A DNA stretch of 10,673 nt from RUG626 sp964411785 (GTDB lineage Bacteria; Bacillota; Clostridia; Oscillospirales; Oscillospiraceae). This document shows positions 1-5,060 of the stretch, piece after piece. Position 1 is the stretch's first letter; every line of letters begins with the position of its first letter. Under the pieces are notes generated by a model. It worked only from the letters and a program-made list of their open reading frames with translations. It ran no database searches and was not told the DNA's origin. The stretch covers positions 1 to 10,673 of the forward strand of contig CAYPMJ010000065.1 in assembly GCA_964411785.1 (NCBI GenBank). Direction: 5' to 3'. The translations under genes and the position numbers were made by a program.

Positions 1-167
1 CAGCCCTTTTGCCGCTTTTTCATCTTTTCCGGCTTTTCCATCTTTTCCGGCTTTTCCATCTTTTCCGGCTTTTTCTCCTTTTCCGGCGTCTCCGTCTTTT
101 CCGGCGTCTCCGTCTTTTCCGGCGTCTCCGTCTTTTCCGGCGTCTCCATCTTTTCCGGCGTCTTCAT
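1..167 (-). CDS. Partial ORF with charged hexapeptide-repeat N-terminus, probable GldG-like ABC-operon component
   Basis: This is the 5' part of a third operon gene, cut by the window edge after 55 codons. The ATG at 167-165 overlaps the stop of the upstream permease (ATGA). A GGAGG (180-176) lies 8 nt before it, which supports this start. The visible protein has eight units of about six residues, of the form (T/M)E(T/K)PEK, followed by MKKRQKG. It is almost purely Lys, Glu, Pro and Thr, with no signal peptide or membrane segment yet. In related Clostridia operons (ATPase, ABC-2 permease, third gene) the third gene usually encodes a GldG-type membrane-anchored substrate-handling protein whose short basic cytoplasmic N-terminus precedes the first helix. 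The KKRQKG run would fit that position. The assignment comes from context only; the repeat region itself identifies nothing. Confidence 0.6.
   Translation of the reverse strand, partial: MKTPEKMETPEKTETPEKTETPEKTETPEKEKKPEKMEKPEKMEKPEKMKKRQKG
24..167 (-). repeat. 18-bp in-frame tandem repeat (minisatellite), 8 units
   Basis: Eight consecutive 18-bp units each encode one hexapeptide. Units 3-5 (counted from the start codon) are identical, ACGGAGACGCCGGAAAAG. Units 7 and 8 are identical, ATGGAAAAGCCGGAAAAG. Unit 6 is a divergent junction between the two subtypes. The period is a multiple of three, so gain or loss of units keeps the frame. Identical adjacent copies point to recent slippage or unequal recombination. 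Confidence 0.9.
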
Positions 168-1030
168 TCGCTCCACCTCCGTCTCTCCATAGACTGAACA
201 CTCAGAAACAGAAATACCCCGATAACAGAGCAGAAGTATACTATCCCCGTCAGGTCGAAGACGCCGTTCACGAACACGTAAAAGCGCTCATACAAAGAGA
301 GCTCCTTCATGACGTCCGCGAATAGTCCCTCGAACATGGTGCTGTCCTTAATATAAAGCGCTATAAGCACACCCTCCGGGATAATCCCCGCCAGAAACGC
401 CGCCAAAGTGTTTTTTGTCATCATCCGAACAAGAGCCGCAAACAGCAGCACGACCAAAGTAAACGCTACAAACGACGCAAAGGCCGACGTGGGCACGAAG
501 TTTGCCAGGCTGGCAAGAAAATAGTTCAGAAGCATAACAGCAAAGCAAAGTCCGGCTGCCACGCCCTGACTCTCAGTAAGCGATGAGATGAACGTGCCAA
601 TAGCGATAAGTGCCGCGCCAAGGAAGAAGAACCCTGTCACAGCCGTATATGACGCCGGGAGATACACATTTCCGTAAGCGCTGAGCGCCAGTGGGTAAAG
701 ACATGCAACTGCAACAGGCACCAGAAACACGCACAGCATGGAGACGTATTTTCCGACCACCACCTTGGTCATTGTGAGCGGGAGCGAATAGAGAAGCTGA
801 TCTGTCTTCTGTCGTCTCTCCTCCGCCAGTACACGCATTGTGAGAATGGGAACAATGATAAGAAATACAAAGGACATCGCGCCCATCACATATTCAAAAT
901 TTGTCAGGTAGTAATTCAGATTATACACCATTGTGTAAATGCCCACGAAAAGCAGCAGAAACGCTCCGAAAACGTATGCTATGGGATTAGTGAAATACGA
1001 CCTGAGCTCATGACGAAGAACAGCCTTCAT
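164..1030 (-). CDS. ABC-2 type transporter permease (GldF-like)
   Basis: This is a 288-residue membrane subunit of an ABC-2 exporter, expected to form the transmembrane pathway for the ATPase encoded just upstream. The N-terminus (MKAVLRHELRSYFTNPIAYV) is typical of the ABC-2/GldF family: an amphipathic interface helix, then a first membrane helix at about residues 17-38. Further hydrophobic segments lie near 50-68, 95-118, 128-150, 155-178, 183-205 and 258-280. The cytoplasmic segment LAEERRQKTDQLLYSLPLT (about 68-86) is the conserved coupling region of this family. The ATG at 1030-1028 overlaps the ATPase stop codon (ATGA) and has AAGGAGG 7 nt upstream, inside the ATPase gene, so translation is probably coupled. 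Its own stop overlaps the start of the next gene in the same way. Substrate unknown. Confidence 0.9.
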   Translation of the reverse strand: MKAVLRHELRSYFTNPIAYVFGAFLLLFVGIYTMVYNLNYYLTNFEYVMGAMSFVFLIIVPILTMRVLAEERRQKTDQLLYSLPLTMTKVVVGKYVSMLCVFLVPVAVACLYPLALSAYGNVYLPASYTAVTGFFFLGAALIAIGTFISSLTESQGVAAGLCFAVMLLNYFLASLANFVPTSAFASFVAFTLVVLLFAALVRMMTKNTLAAFLAGIIPEGVLIALYIKDSTMFEGLFADVMKELSLYERFYVFVNGVFDLTGIVYFCSVIGVFLFLSVQSMERRRWSE

Positions 1031-2052
1031 TTCTCCGCCTCCTTCTCCATTTTGCTCTCCTGAGCGCTCTTTCCGATTTTCTTTTGCTTCGGATCGGATT
1101 TTGAATTCGTCTTCGAATCCGACTGAGCCTCGGCAGTGAGCTCTATGAAAATATCCTCCAGGCTTGCCCTGGACTCATTCATGCGCAGTATCGCCGTCTT
1201 CGAACCGGCAAACGCAAAGAAGAGCTCCCTTCGCAGATCCTCCCCGCCGGTGTCAAGGCTGATATCGCTGGTCCCGTCATCACGCTGCTGAACATCGACA
1301 TCCTTTACGCCCGCCACTCCTGAGAGAATTTCCTCAGCCTCATGCGCTGCAGCGTCCACAGTCATCTCTACGGTTGTCTTCCCGGCAAAAAGCTTCTCCA
1401 GGTTCTCAGGTGTGTCACAGGCCACAAGCTTCCCCTTTGAGAGTATCAGCACTGTCTCGCAGATAGCCTGCACCTCCGACAGGATGTGACTGGAAAGTAT
1501 AACCGTGTGTTCCTTTCCGAGGGATCGTATCAGGTCCCGGATTTCTATTATCTGTTTCGGGTCCAGACCCACAGTCGGCTCGTCTAAGATAATTACCTTC
1601 GGGTCCCCCAGCAGCGCCTGGGCAATACCGACGCGCTGCCGATAGCCCTTCGACAGATTCTTTATGAGTCTGTCCTGCACAGTGGTTATGTCGGTCAGCT
1701 CCATGACCTTTGATATCTGCTCATTCAGTGCGCGAGTCGACACGCCCTTTGCCCGCGCAACAAAATCCAGATACTCTCTGGGCGTCCTGTCCAGATACAG
1801 CGGAGGCTGCTCAGGCAGATAGCCAATGAGACGTCTGGCTTTCATTGCGTCTTCAAATATATCATAGCCTCCAACACTTATCTCCCCGGAGGACGCCGCG
1901 AGACATCCCGTCATAATATTCATGGTAGTGGATTTGCCGGCCCCATTTGGGCCCAGAAAGCCATAGATCTGACCGTCGCCCACCGAAAATGTCAAATCCG
2001 ACACGGCTGTCTGCGTTCCATACCGCTTGGTCAGATGCTTTACCTCAATCAA
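1027..2052 (-). CDS. ABC transporter ATP-binding protein (ABC-2/GldA-like) with charged C-terminal tail
   Basis: This ATPase subunit energises the ABC-2 exporter. It is 341 residues long and has all nucleotide-binding motifs: Walker A GPNGAGKST (34-42), Q-loop around LPEQPP (79-84), signature LSKGYRQRVG (133-142), Walker B VIILDE (153-158) and H-loop His189. After the ATPase domain comes an accessory domain (about 225-305) typical of GldA/CcmA-like proteins. The last 35 residues or so are a Lys/Ser/Glu-rich tail (SDSKTNSKSDPKQKK and onward) that looks added to the usual family length. The start codon is TTG (2052-2050). It is preceded by GGGAGG (2067-2062) at a spacing of about 9 nt and gives the usual N-terminus MIEVKHLTKRYG; no in-frame ATG fits. 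It is the first gene of an operon with ATGA overlaps to the permease. Confidence 0.93.
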   Translation of the reverse strand: MIEVKHLTKRYGTQTAVSDLTFSVGDGQIYGFLGPNGAGKSTTMNIMTGCLAASSGEISVGGYDIFEDAMKARRLIGYLPEQPPLYLDRTPREYLDFVARAKGVSTRALNEQISKVMELTDITTVQDRLIKNLSKGYRQRVGIAQALLGDPKVIILDEPTVGLDPKQIIEIRDLIRSLGKEHTVILSSHILSEVQAICETVLILSKGKLVACDTPENLEKLFAGKTTVEMTVDAAAHEAEEILSGVAGVKDVDVQQRDDGTSDISLDTGGEDLRRELFFAFAGSKTAILRMNESRASLEDIFIELTAEAQSDSKTNSKSDPKQKKIGKSAQESKMEKEAEK

Positions 2053-2121
2053 TATCGTTGCCTCCCTTTCGCGCGTTGTCGCTTATTCCATGACCATGAT
2101 GAGCATAAGATGTGTAACTGA

Positions 2122-2151
2122 AATGTACCTGAAAAAAACGGACTTTTTCAA
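2122..2151 (-). promoter_or_regulatory. Candidate sigma-A promoter of the ABC-2 operon
   Basis: On the minus strand, TTGAAA (2151-2146) and TACATT (2127-2122) are separated by 18 nt. They lie about 70-100 nt upstream of the TTG start. The -10 matches the consensus at four of six positions. The -35 lies within a TGAAAAA/TTTTTCA dyad that could be an operator. Weak match; prediction only. Confidence 0.3.
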
Positions 2152-2207
2152 TGGTTCCCTTAATAAAACTCATGCGTGTACTCAATTCTCGTTTCCTTGT
2201 CCTCTGG

Positions 2208-2251
2208 TGAAGGTGAAATATGTGGAAGTACCCTGTGTATTTCAACCTTCA
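2208..2251. repeat. Long inverted repeat upstream of glpK
   Basis: TGAAGG-TGAAATA (2208-2220) is complementary to TATTTCA-A-CCTTCA (2238-2251): 13 pairs interrupted by one bulged base. Toward the loop, several G-U pairs and two G-C pairs would extend it as RNA. No T-run follows on either strand, so it does not look like an intrinsic terminator. It lies upstream of the candidate glpK promoter and could be an operator dyad, or a leader structure if transcription starts further upstream. Confidence 0.6.
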
Positions 2252-2293
2252 TGGCCGCTGACATGCTCTTCTCGGTGCTTTTTAAAAATATTC

Positions 2294-2321
2294 TTGACGC
2301 ACCCGGCCTGTATGTGATACC
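2294..2321 (+). promoter_or_regulatory. Candidate glpK promoter
   Basis: TTGACG (2294-2299) is followed after 16 nt by GATACC (2316-2321), with a TG at 2313-2314 giving an extended -10 character. The -35 is good and the -10 is poor. It would place the start of transcription about 40 nt before the glpK ATG. Confidence 0.35.
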
Positions 2322-2334
2322 TTGAGGGAGTTAT

Positions 2335-2394
2335 ATGAAACCGCGGCACTCGCAGAAGGGAACAGCTTATGTACAAATACATTCTCGCCCTTGA
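2335..2394 (+). CDS. Possible short upstream ORF overlapping glpK start (19 codons)
   Basis: An ATG at 2335 is preceded by GAGGGAG (2324-2330) at a spacing of 4 nt. It opens a 19-codon frame (MKPRHSQKGTAYVQIHSRP) that ends at 2394, inside and out of frame with the start of glpK (2369). The initiation context GGGAGTTATATGAAA nearly repeats the one before the GNAT gene at 4437. It could be a translational leader or chance; no peptide homology is recognised. Confidence 0.2.
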   Translation: MKPRHSQKGTAYVQIHSRP

Positions 2395-3859
2395 TCAGGG
2401 TACTACAAGCTCCCGCGCCATTCTCTTTGATAAAGAGCAAAATGTGGCAGCAGTAAGTCAGAAGGAATTTTCCCAGCTCTATCCACACGACGGCTGGGTT
2501 GAACAGGACCCGATGGAGATCTGGTCCTCTCAGTACGCAGTCATGATGGAGGCCATAGCTAAGTCCGGCGCGGACCCGGCAGACATAGCCGCCATTGGAA
2601 TTACAAACCAGCGTGAGACCACGGTGGTCTGGGACGCTGAAACGGGACGTCCCATCTGCAATGCCATTGTCTGGCAGTGTCGCCGCACCGCGGATCTGGT
2701 TGACCGGCTGGTGCGGGAGGGTCTTACACAGCATATCAGTGATGTCACAGGCCTTGTGCCGGATGCGTATTTCTCGGCGACAAAAATCAGGTGGATCCTG
2801 GACAATGTCGAAGGTGCACGGGAGCGGGCCAACGCGGGAAAGCTGCGATTTGGAACTGTGGACTCCTGGCTTGTGTGGAAGCTTACCGACGGAAAGGTTC
2901 ATGTTACGGATGTCACCAATGCCTCGCGCACCATGCTCTATGACATCCACAGGCTCTGCTGGGATGAAACGCTTCTTGATGTCCTCGATATTCCCGCCTC
3001 CATGCTTCCGCGTGTCTGCTCATCCAGTGAGATTTACGGTGAGACTGTAATCCAGGGCGTGCACGTTCCCATCGCCGGCATTGCCGGAGATCAGCAGGCG
3101 GCGCTGTTCGGACAGAACTGCTGGTCTCCTGGTGAGGCAAAAAACACTTATGGGACAGGCTGCTTTCTCTTAATGAATACCGGGTCTGTTCCCTGCGTGA
3201 GCAAGAATGGACTTCTCACCACCGTCGCGATTGGTCTGAACGGGGGCGTGCAATATGCACTGGAGGGCTCTGTGTTTGTCGGCGGTGCTGTTATTCAATG
3301 GCTTCGGGACGGTCTCAGACTCATTGATGAGAGCTCCGATGCGGAATATTACGCCGGTAAGGTTGCGGACAACGGAGGAGTATACATGGTTCCCGCTTTC
3401 ACCGGACTTGGAGCGCCATACTGGGACATGGACGCCCGAGGCGCTATACTTGGCCTGACGAGGGGTGTCAGACGCGAACATATCATCCGCGCAGCAGAGG
3501 AGTCCATTGCGTATCAGGTGTCGGATCTCATCACTGCCATGGAAGCCGACACCGGCGTTCCCTTGACGCATCTTAAGGCCGACGGCGGAGCAAGTCGGGA
3601 CAGCTTTCTCCTGCAATTTCAAGCGGACGTGACGGACCGTGAGGTTCTCCGACCGGCTATCCGCGAGACAACTGCCCTTGGCGCTGCATATCTGGCCGGC
3701 CTTGCGGTAGGCATGTGGTCCGGCCGTGAGGAGATCCACGATCTCTGGAAATGTGACAGGGTGTTTCACCCAGGCATGAGCGAGGATTGCCGACATAAGC
3801 TCCTCTCCGACTGGCACAGGGCTGTCTCCCGCAGCCGCAGCTGGATTAAGCGCGCATGA
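2369..3859 (+). CDS. glpK: Glycerol kinase
   Basis: This cytoplasmic enzyme phosphorylates glycerol to sn-glycerol 3-phosphate with ATP, the first step of glycerol use. At 496 residues it matches the usual family length. It belongs to the FGGY kinase family: phosphate-1 loop LALDQGTTSSRA (6-17), glycerol-binding region with GWVEQD (42-47) and GITNQRET (77-84; R82 and E83 are the expected glycerol ligands), DSWLVWKLT, NASRTML, GIAGDQQAALFGQ with the catalytic Asp, the YGTGCF phosphate loop, FTGLGAPYWD and the adenosine loop GGASRDSFLLQFQAD. The ATG at 2369 has AAGGGAA (2356-2362) at suitable spacing. No glpF or glpD is adjacent, so it appears to be a single-gene unit. The loop carrying the PTS-phosphorylated histidine in many Firmicute homologues is altered here (see findings). 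No clear intrinsic terminator follows the stop. Confidence 0.97.
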   Translation: MYKYILALDQGTTSSRAILFDKEQNVAAVSQKEFSQLYPHDGWVEQDPMEIWSSQYAVMMEAIAKSGADPADIAAIGITNQRETTVVWDAETGRPICNAIVWQCRRTADLVDRLVREGLTQHISDVTGLVPDAYFSATKIRWILDNVEGARERANAGKLRFGTVDSWLVWKLTDGKVHVTDVTNASRTMLYDIHRLCWDETLLDVLDIPASMLPRVCSSSEIYGETVIQGVHVPIAGIAGDQQAALFGQNCWSPGEAKNTYGTGCFLLMNTGSVPCVSKNGLLTTVAIGLNGGVQYALEGSVFVGGAVIQWLRDGLRLIDESSDAEYYAGKVADNGGVYMVPAFTGLGAPYWDMDARGAILGLTRGVRREHIIRAAEESIAYQVSDLITAMEADTGVPLTHLKADGGASRDSFLLQFQADVTDREVLRPAIRETTALGAAYLAGLAVGMWSGREEIHDLWKCDRVFHPGMSEDCRHKLLSDWHRAVSRSRSWIKRA

Positions 3860-3892
3860 GGCCACAAACCGGTCATAAAATTGCACAGGCCG

Positions 3893-3923
3893 CTTATAAA
3901 AAATTAAAAAAAGGGTATGTCAA
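3893..3923 (-). promoter_or_regulatory. Possible minus-strand promoter antisense to glpK 3' end
   Basis: On the minus strand, a perfect TTGACA (3923-3918) and TATAAG (3898-3893) are separated by 19 nt, longer than the ideal 17. It faces away from the tRNA promoter and would transcribe antisense into the 3' end of glpK. Speculative because of the spacing. Confidence 0.2.
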
Positions 3924-3953
3924 GCAAATTGCAAATGCCGCTTGAAAAAACAC

Positions 3954-3982
3954 TTGACAGACCGGGGAAGAACGATTAAAAT
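3954..3982 (+). promoter_or_regulatory. Strong sigma-A promoter upstream of tRNA-Arg
   Basis: A perfect TTGACA (3954-3959) is followed after exactly 17 nt by TAAAAT (3977-3982, five of six consensus bases). An A-run (3945-3950) sits just upstream, as in UP elements. Predicted start of transcription is near 3989. An ACCGGG (3961-3966) and CCCGGT (3987-3992) inverted pair flanks the -10, centred on the spacer. Confidence 0.75.
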
Positions 3983-3988
3983 GTAACC

Positions 3989-4094
3989 CGGTTTTCCCTC
4001 CTGGATGTGTCGCTCATCAGGATATAGCTCCCGCCTCCCCAGAGGCAGCTTGTCCGCTTCCTGCGAGATATGAAAGCCGTGATTTGCTGAATAT
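3989..4094 (+). other. Structured leader between promoter and tRNA
   Basis: About 105 nt separate the predicted transcription start from the tRNA 5' end, long for a tRNA precursor. Two hairpins are visible. One is CCT-G-GATG / CATC-AGG (4001-4021, one bulge). The other is GCCTC-CCCA-GAGGC (4033-4046), flanked by complementary AGCT tetranucleotides (4026-4029, 4047-4050). RNase P would be expected to remove the leader. No known riboswitch, SRP RNA or 6S signature was recognised. Confidence 0.4.
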
Positions 4095-4171
4095 GCCCCG
4101 GTAGCTCAGTAGGATAGAGCGAACGCCTCCTAAGCGTTAGGCCGCTGGTTCGACTCCAGTCCGGGGTGCCA
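4095..4171 (+). tRNA. tRNA-Arg (anticodon CCU)
   Basis: This 77-nt tRNA folds cleanly. Acceptor GCCCCGG (4095-4101) pairs with CCGGGGT (4161-4167). The D stem is GCTC/GAGC. The anticodon stem AACGC/GCGTT holds loop CTCCTAA, giving anticodon CCT, which reads AGG (Arg). The T arm is GCTGG-TTCGACT-CCAGT. The discriminator is G and CCA is encoded (4169-4171). It decodes the rare Arg codon AGG. It stands alone, not in a tRNA cluster, downstream of its own consensus promoter. Confidence 0.97.
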
Positions 4172-4227
4172 TTGGGCGCAGATCCGGACCAGATGATTAC
4201 TCCGGGAACGATATTCGTCCAAACCAG

Positions 4228-4262
4228 AATCCACCCTTTACCGTGACGGTAGAGGGTGGATT
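4228..4262 (+). terminator. 16-bp hairpin downstream of tRNA-Arg
   Basis: Bases 4228-4243 (AATCCACCCTTTACCG) pair with 4247-4262 around a 3-nt TGA loop: 16 contiguous pairs with one T-G wobble. It is very stable and sits 57 nt after the tRNA, as expected for a terminator. However, the sequence after it (GCGTTCACTC) lacks a U-tract, so it may be a 3'-processing or stabilising structure instead. Confidence 0.55.
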
Positions 4263-4358
4263 GCGTTCACTCTGCTTCTCCTATTCAGACCTCTGTGCGT
4301 TTCAAACATTAAATGAGACTGCCTTCACCCCTCTGAGATACCCGTTGGATGTCTGCTT

Positions 4359-4390
4359 AAGGGCCTCGAAAGGCCTTTCTGTCTTGTTAT
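4359..4390 (+). terminator. Intrinsic terminator candidate
   Basis: AAGGGCCT (4359-4366) pairs with AGGCCTTT (4371-4378), with one G-T wobble, around loop CGAA. The T-rich tail TTTCTGTCTTGTTAT overlaps the 3' arm. It probably ends plus-strand transcription from the tRNA unit if the first hairpin is leaky. Confidence 0.5.
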
Positions 4391-4424
4391 CAGGAGAAGC
4401 AATGTAATATGTGTGCGTGTTGTT

Positions 4425-4441
4425 CTCCCGAAGGACGGGAG
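4425..4441 (+). promoter_or_regulatory. Hairpin sequestering a Shine-Dalgarno before a leader ORF
   Basis: CTCCCG (4425-4430) pairs with CGGGAG (4436-4441) around loop AAGGA. The 3' arm contains the GGGAG that would serve ATG codons at 4446 and 4451. Folding would therefore hide that ribosome binding site. The GNAT gene has its own separate site further on. Confidence 0.4.
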
Positions 4442-4450
4442 CTATATGAA

Positions 4451-4480
4451 ATGACGCTGTCTGTTGAGGAGATTATATGA
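4451..4480 (+). CDS. Possible 9-codon leader peptide coupled to GNAT gene
   Basis: ATG at 4451 opens MTLSVEEII. It lies 9 nt after GGGAG (4437-4441), and its TGA (4478-4480) overlaps the GNAT start codon as ATGA. A two-codon ATG AAA TGA (4446-4454) overlaps this ATG the same way. The layout fits translational coupling, but nine codons carry little statistical weight. Confidence 0.25.
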   Translation: MTLSVEEII

Positions 4481-5025
4481 AGGAATCGCTGTCTTTGCAC
4501 GTTCCAGCCTGTGATGAGCTCTGGTATCGTCAGAGGATCATGCAGGATCCTGACACCATGAGCTACAACAGTGGCTATGACCTGAATTTTGATGGCTATG
4601 ATAAGGCAACAGGATGCATTTCCTTCCCTCGGGAAGAGTGGGCGGATTGGTACAGCCAATTTATCGGGCAGGAACCTCGTCGCTTTTATGCATACATAGT
4701 CCGAGAATCCGATGGCGAATTTATCGGTGAAGTCAATGTCCACAGGAACGCAGATGCCGGTTGGTATGATATGGGAATTGTTCTTGAGGCGAAATACCGC
4801 GGAAAAGGCTATGCCGTAGATGCCTTGCGACTGCTGTTGCAATACTCTTTTGAAAAAATCGGTGCAGATGTCATTCACAATGAATTTGAATCTGTACGGA
4901 GCGCTGCACTGCAAACGCATCTATCCGCTGGTTTTACTGTATATCGTCGGGAAAATGGGGTTCTCGAGCTACTGATTACCAAAGAACAGTACTTTCGAAA
5001 TAAAGCTATCATGCATAAGTCCTGA
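4477..5025 (+). CDS. GNAT-family N-acetyltransferase (RimJ-like)
   Basis: This 182-residue cytoplasmic protein is expected to transfer acetyl from acetyl-CoA to an amine; the substrate is unknown. The core fold is recognisable. The strand FYAYIVRESDGEFIGEVNVHR (about 89-109) is followed by motif A, with MGIVLEAKYRGKGYAVDAL (about 118-136). Its R-G-K-G-Y-A turn is the pyrophosphate-binding signature of acetyl-CoA enzymes. Motif B follows in the stretch after IHNEFESVRSAALQTHLSAGF, typical of RimJ-type members. The ATG at 4477 has GAGGAG (4466-4471) 5 nt upstream. It stands alone, convergent with the transporter permease (35 nt between stops). Its base composition looks more AT-rich than the neighbours (by eye), which may indicate separate acquisition. 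It could modify a drug, peptide or ribosomal protein. Confidence 0.88.
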   Translation: MKESLSLHVPACDELWYRQRIMQDPDTMSYNSGYDLNFDGYDKATGCISFPREEWADWYSQFIGQEPRRFYAYIVRESDGEFIGEVNVHRNADAGWYDMGIVLEAKYRGKGYAVDALRLLLQYSFEKIGADVIHNEFESVRSAALQTHLSAGFTVYRRENGVLELLITKEQYFRNKAIMHKS

Positions 5026-5060
5026 TCTGACCTGGATGTATCGAATATTGTCCGGCGGTT

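Larger units (their letters stand above)
2053..2368. other. Divergent intergenic region between ABC operon and glpK
   Basis: These 316 bases separate the minus-strand ABC operon from plus-strand glpK and must hold promoters for both. They contain a TGAAAAA/TTTTTCA inverted repeat (2130-2136/2144-2150) overlapping a candidate minus-strand -35, a longer hairpin at 2208-2251, a candidate glpK promoter at 2294-2321 and a possible upstream ORF at 2335. No conserved protein is visible in either strand. No recognisable riboswitch was seen. Confidence 0.6.
4172..4476. other. Intergenic region tRNA-Arg to GNAT gene
   Basis: These 305 bases hold no convincing protein gene apart from a 9-codon leader candidate. 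They contain a 16-bp hairpin (4228-4262), a terminator-like hairpin (4359-4390) and a short GC hairpin (4425-4441). Between 4263 and 4358 nothing recognisable was seen. A weak TTGTTA (4384-4389), 15 nt, TAATAT (4405-4410) is the only promoter-like match before the GNAT gene. Confidence 0.6.

Noticed and set aside
9..197. Plus-strand frame rich in Leu/Phe/Arg repeats
   Set aside because: It is the antisense reading of the hexapeptide-repeat gene. It has no ribosome binding site and the repeat structure is fully explained by the minus-strand gene.
2335..2348. cre-like sequence ATGAAACCGCGGCA before glpK
   Set aside because: The left half resembles a CcpA site but the right half mismatches at several consensus positions, so catabolite control cannot be claimed.
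2282..2950. Minus-strand 222-codon open frame across the glpK 5' half
   Set aside because: It lies antisense to a clear glpK, has no recognisable family and no good initiation site; long shadow frames are common opposite GC-rich genes.
3170..3886. Minus-strand 238-codon open frame across the glpK 3' half
   Set aside because: Same reasoning. The possible minus-strand promoter at 3893-3923 would transcribe it, but no protein-like composition or family is visible.
4004..4072. 22-codon ORF in the tRNA leader (ATG at 4004)
   Set aside because: No Shine-Dalgarno precedes it and it lies in a structured leader of a tRNA transcript; chance ORF.
4095..4171. tRNA-Arg as integration site of an island
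   Set aside because: tRNA 3' ends are common attachment sites, but I found no second copy of the 3' end (CCGGGGTGCCA region) in the window and no integrase.
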